Source: Marchantia polymorpha subsp. ruderalis | Lineage: Eukaryota; Streptophyta; Marchantiopsida; Marchantiales; Marchantiaceae | Direction of reading: 5' to 3' | Assembly: GCA_037833965.1 (NCBI GenBank) | Contig: AP031356.1 | Coordinates: 14,902,501 to 14,966,500, forward strand | DNA length: 64,000 bases | Shown here: piece by piece, positions 62,002-64,000 of the stretch | Layout of the letters: each line of letters starts with the position of its first letter | Position numbering within the stretch: the first letter of the stretch is position 1 | Position numbers and translations under genes: made by a program | The notes under the pieces: generated by a model | The model's database searches: none | What the model saw: only the letters and a program-made list of their open reading frames with translations | What the model was told of the DNA's origin: nothing

Positions 62002-63060
62002 AAACGTCCAACGTTCTTACTGGTTGCAACGTACGCAGCCGGCTATACGGCTTAACGGTTCGCCCTTTGCATGCGCGAATTCACGTCTCCGCCTTGCGCG
62101 CATTCGCATGCTTAAACGTTGAATTCTCCCGCCGCCGCCACCTTCCGGACTCGAGTCCGCTGTAGGGTATACGTCGGCCCTGTTGTCTTTTCCTAACCCG
62201 CCCTTCTCCGGAGGCGTGTTGCCGCTGGTGCGTTCATTATCCGTCGGCGCCTTGCTGGAGGCGCACATCCAGCCGGAGCGAATTACGCCGGCGCGCAGTC
62301 GTACCGCCTATTTTGTCCTTTATGCCTCGTCCGTTGCTGCCAGCGCATATCCGTCAGCGCAACTCATGCCAGCGCATCCGGCCTTCAGCGCCACGTCGGA
62401 GGCGTACATCCGACCGGCGCTTTCCTTCCATGAACAGCCGCCAAGGGCGCTTCCGACTCTGAGTTGGTTTCCTCCTGTGAGCGCGTGATTCCGCCGAAGG
62501 CGCATCGCCGAGGGCGTACGGGAATCCTTTCCGGCTGTGAACCCTAGCGCGAACGGCGCATGTCCGGCTACGAGTTTTCCGACGCTCATAACTTCTCCAT
62601 TCCTGATCCATCTCTGGCGCTCTTGGACTCGTTAGAACGAGCGTCCCGAGCTCTTTCTAATGCAACTTCAACCAACTGGATCTACCGTGTATCCCGATTG
62701 TTATGAAGGTTTTCCCTTTCCGCGCTAGCGGCGCTTCGCCGAAGGCGCACTCATGGTCGGATGCCTTTAGAGGTCCGGGCCCTTCCCCTGACGTCTTTAG
62801 CACAACCTCCTCCTGAGGTGTCTGCGCCGGAAGCGTAGCTTCCTTATACGCTAGAGGCGCGTGAGTAGAGACACCTCAAAAAGGAGCTTTTGCCGAAGGC
62901 GCCGAAGACGTTGGCGTTGGTACATCCGACTACGTGATTCTTTGTGCCCTCGTGACGATCTCATCAATCCACTCTATTTAGCGTACCCTTCTCTAGCTAC
63001 AAACACTGCTTTGGTACTAGTTTTCTAAACTTGTTTAAATTCTGCAAAAAAACAAAAAGC
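62002..63060 (-). other. Non-coding leader of LTR F
   Basis: About 1 kb of U3 sequence before the protein frame. It is rich in GCCGAAGGCGC-type short inverted repeats and in CGGCG/CGCCG tracts, comparable in place and style to the family-1 leader but not alignable by eye over most of its length. No supported gene. Confidence 0.6.
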
Positions 63061-63071
63061 GTGTTACCACA

Positions 63072-63084
63072 TGCCCCCCTCCTC
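63072..63084 (-). other. Polypurine tract of element F
   Basis: GAGGAGGGGGG on the minus strand, directly before LTR F. The block GTTCGCGTGGGCGCTCAC and AATTGAG upstream of it is identical to family 1. Confidence 0.85.
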
Positions 63085-63108
63085 AATTGTGAGCGCCCAC
63101 GCGAACAT

Positions 63109-64000
63109 TTACACGTGGTATTTCTTCAGACGCCATCCGTTCACGCGGGTGCCTAACCATTCTCCCGTCAGTTCTGCGAGTTGGATGGATCCATTTGGAA
63201 AAACTTCTATCACCTTGTAAGGTCCCATCCACCTCAAGTGGAGCTTGCCTGGAAATCTAGCATGTCTGCTATCGTATAGCAGAGCCAAATCGCCCTTCTC
63301 CAGCAGTACTGGTTTGAGCCTTCGATCGTACTTCTCTTTCCGCCTGAGTTGTAATTGCTTTGTCCGATCTTCGGCCTCTTGACGTCTTTCCTCCAGTGCC
63401 ATTACCTCTTGCAGTCGATATGCCTGACTTTCTTCCGCGTCCAGCCTTCTCTGATCTAAGGTCCTCTTGGTAGGTATCTCGAATTCGATGGGTAAGATCG
63501 GATGTTGCCCATAAACTAGGAAGTAAGGTGTTTGCCTGGTGGTGACTTTTTCTGCCGTTCTATATGCCCATAAGGCGGCCGGTAGCTTGGTGTCCCAGTC
63601 ATGAGCATGGTTTACAGTCACCTTGAGGAGTATCTTACAGAGTAATCCATTGGACTTCTCTGTCAGACCATTTGCCTTGGGGTTGTATGGAGTAGTCTTC
63701 CGATGCTTAATCTGGAAGTGCCGCGTCAAACTTTCTATCACCTGATTCAGAAAGTGCGTCCCTCTGTCACTGACTATTTCTAGGGGGCACCCGTAGCGTG
63801 TGATGATGGATTCGAATAGGAACCGTGCTACTGCGGCTGCGTCATCGTGCCTTGTGGCTTCTGCCTCCACCATCTTGGTCGCATAGTCTGTTGCTACCAA
63901 TATGTAGCGCCTGCGCGTGCCTTTAGTGACAGGTTGTATTGGTCCCACGAAGTCGATCCCCCATTTTTCAAATGGTGCTAATGGCATGATTGGTGTAAGA
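63109..64000 (-). CDS. pol: pol of element F, integrase end (continues beyond window)
   Basis: About the last 295 residues of a pol closely related to the family-1 copies. It contains the first catalytic D in KWGIDFVGPIQP, the second in VSDRGTHFLNQ and the E of NGLTEKSNGLL, then GDLALLYDSRHARFPGKL and VNGWRLKKYHV, with no chromodomain. The protein is much more similar to family 1 than the LTRs are. Only the end of the element's internal region is in the window, so its completeness cannot be judged. Confidence 0.93.
   Translation of the reverse strand, partial: LTPIMPLAPFEKWGIDFVGPIQPVTKGTRRRYILVATDYATKMVEAEATRHDDAAAVARFLFESIITRYGCPLEIVSDRGTHFLNQVIESLTRHFQIKHRKTTPYNPKANGLTEKSNGLLCKILLKVTVNHAHDWDTKLPAALWAYRTAEKVTTRQTPYFLVYGQHPILPIEFEIPTKRTLDQRRLDAEESQAYRLQEVMALEERRQEAEDRTKQLQLRRKEKYDRRLKPVLLEKGDLALLYDSRHARFPGKLHLRWMGPYKVIEVFPNGSIQLAELTGEWLGTRVNGWRLKKYHV

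Larger units (their letters stand above)
58202..63071 (-). mobile_element. LTR F, 3' LTR of a family-2 element
   Basis: A complete 4870-bp LTR with TGTGGTAACACG...TTATTACA ends on the minus strand. It follows the polypurine tract and integrase end of its own element to the right. It has the same order of parts as family 1 (leader, protein frame, TATA box, hairpin, R/U5 repeats), but most of its non-coding sequence and the middle of the protein differ. Close similarity to LTR E suggests both are fairly young. Confidence 0.93.

Noticed and set aside
56515-63071. LTRs D, E and F as three LTRs of one tandem element like that at 11393.
   Set aside because: D belongs to a different family, E and F abut without internal sequence, and each boundary falls in the middle of the preceding LTR, so nesting explains them better.

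Overview
The window is plant nuclear DNA dominated by LTR retrotransposons of the Ty3/gypsy order, with one small host island. A LOB-domain (LBD) gene, a family confined to land plants and their streptophyte algal relatives, and a proline-rich extensin-like frame place it in the green lineage. The retroelements belong to the non-chromodomain (Athila/Tat, 'OTA') branch, which also has bryophyte and lycophyte members. I cannot name the species; a non-seed plant is possible but unproven.

Layout. (1) 1-8985: a minus-strand element with gag and pol open, a 3' LTR cut by the window edge and a truncated 5' LTR. (2) 8986-9002: a filler-bearing junction where orientation flips. (3) 9003-47996: a plus-strand nest of LTRs. 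LTR C (46867-47996) was hit by LTR A (9003-9432 and 42457-46866). LTR A was hit by solo LTR B (9433-11392 and 39122-42456, target duplication TTCCG). LTR B was hit by a 27.7-kb element at 11393-39121 (target duplication CATCC) with the unusual structure LTR-internal-LTR-internal-LTR. Its three LTRs are each 5379 bp, its two internal regions each 5796 bp, and its period is exactly 11175 bp. (4) 47997-56514: the host island. It holds an LBD gene whose promoter and first ten codons are repeated in inverted orientation about 2.5 kb away, a near-palindrome, an extensin-like frame and AT-rich DNA. (5) 56515-64000: a second nest, minus strand, of LTR D (first family) hit by LTR E hit by element F (both of a diverged second family).

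How the elements work. Each has a tRNA-Asp-type primer site, a gag-protease frame ending in UAG-CAA-UUA (the tobamovirus-type leaky-stop context), and an in-frame pol with reverse transcriptase, RNase H and integrase. The most unusual part lies in the LTRs. Each LTR carries, upstream of its own TATA box and so inside U3, a protein frame of about 1000 codons. That protein has a conserved globular core, a basic nuclear-signal-like motif, a low-complexity middle and a C-terminal coiled coil. Its ends are recognisably conserved in the second, diverged family, although the middle and the non-coding LTR sequence are not. A protein gene in U3 recalls the arrangement, though not the sequence, of the sag gene of mouse mammary tumour virus. 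The low-complexity middle and the 5' LTR leader are seeded with short palindromes that differ between the two families.
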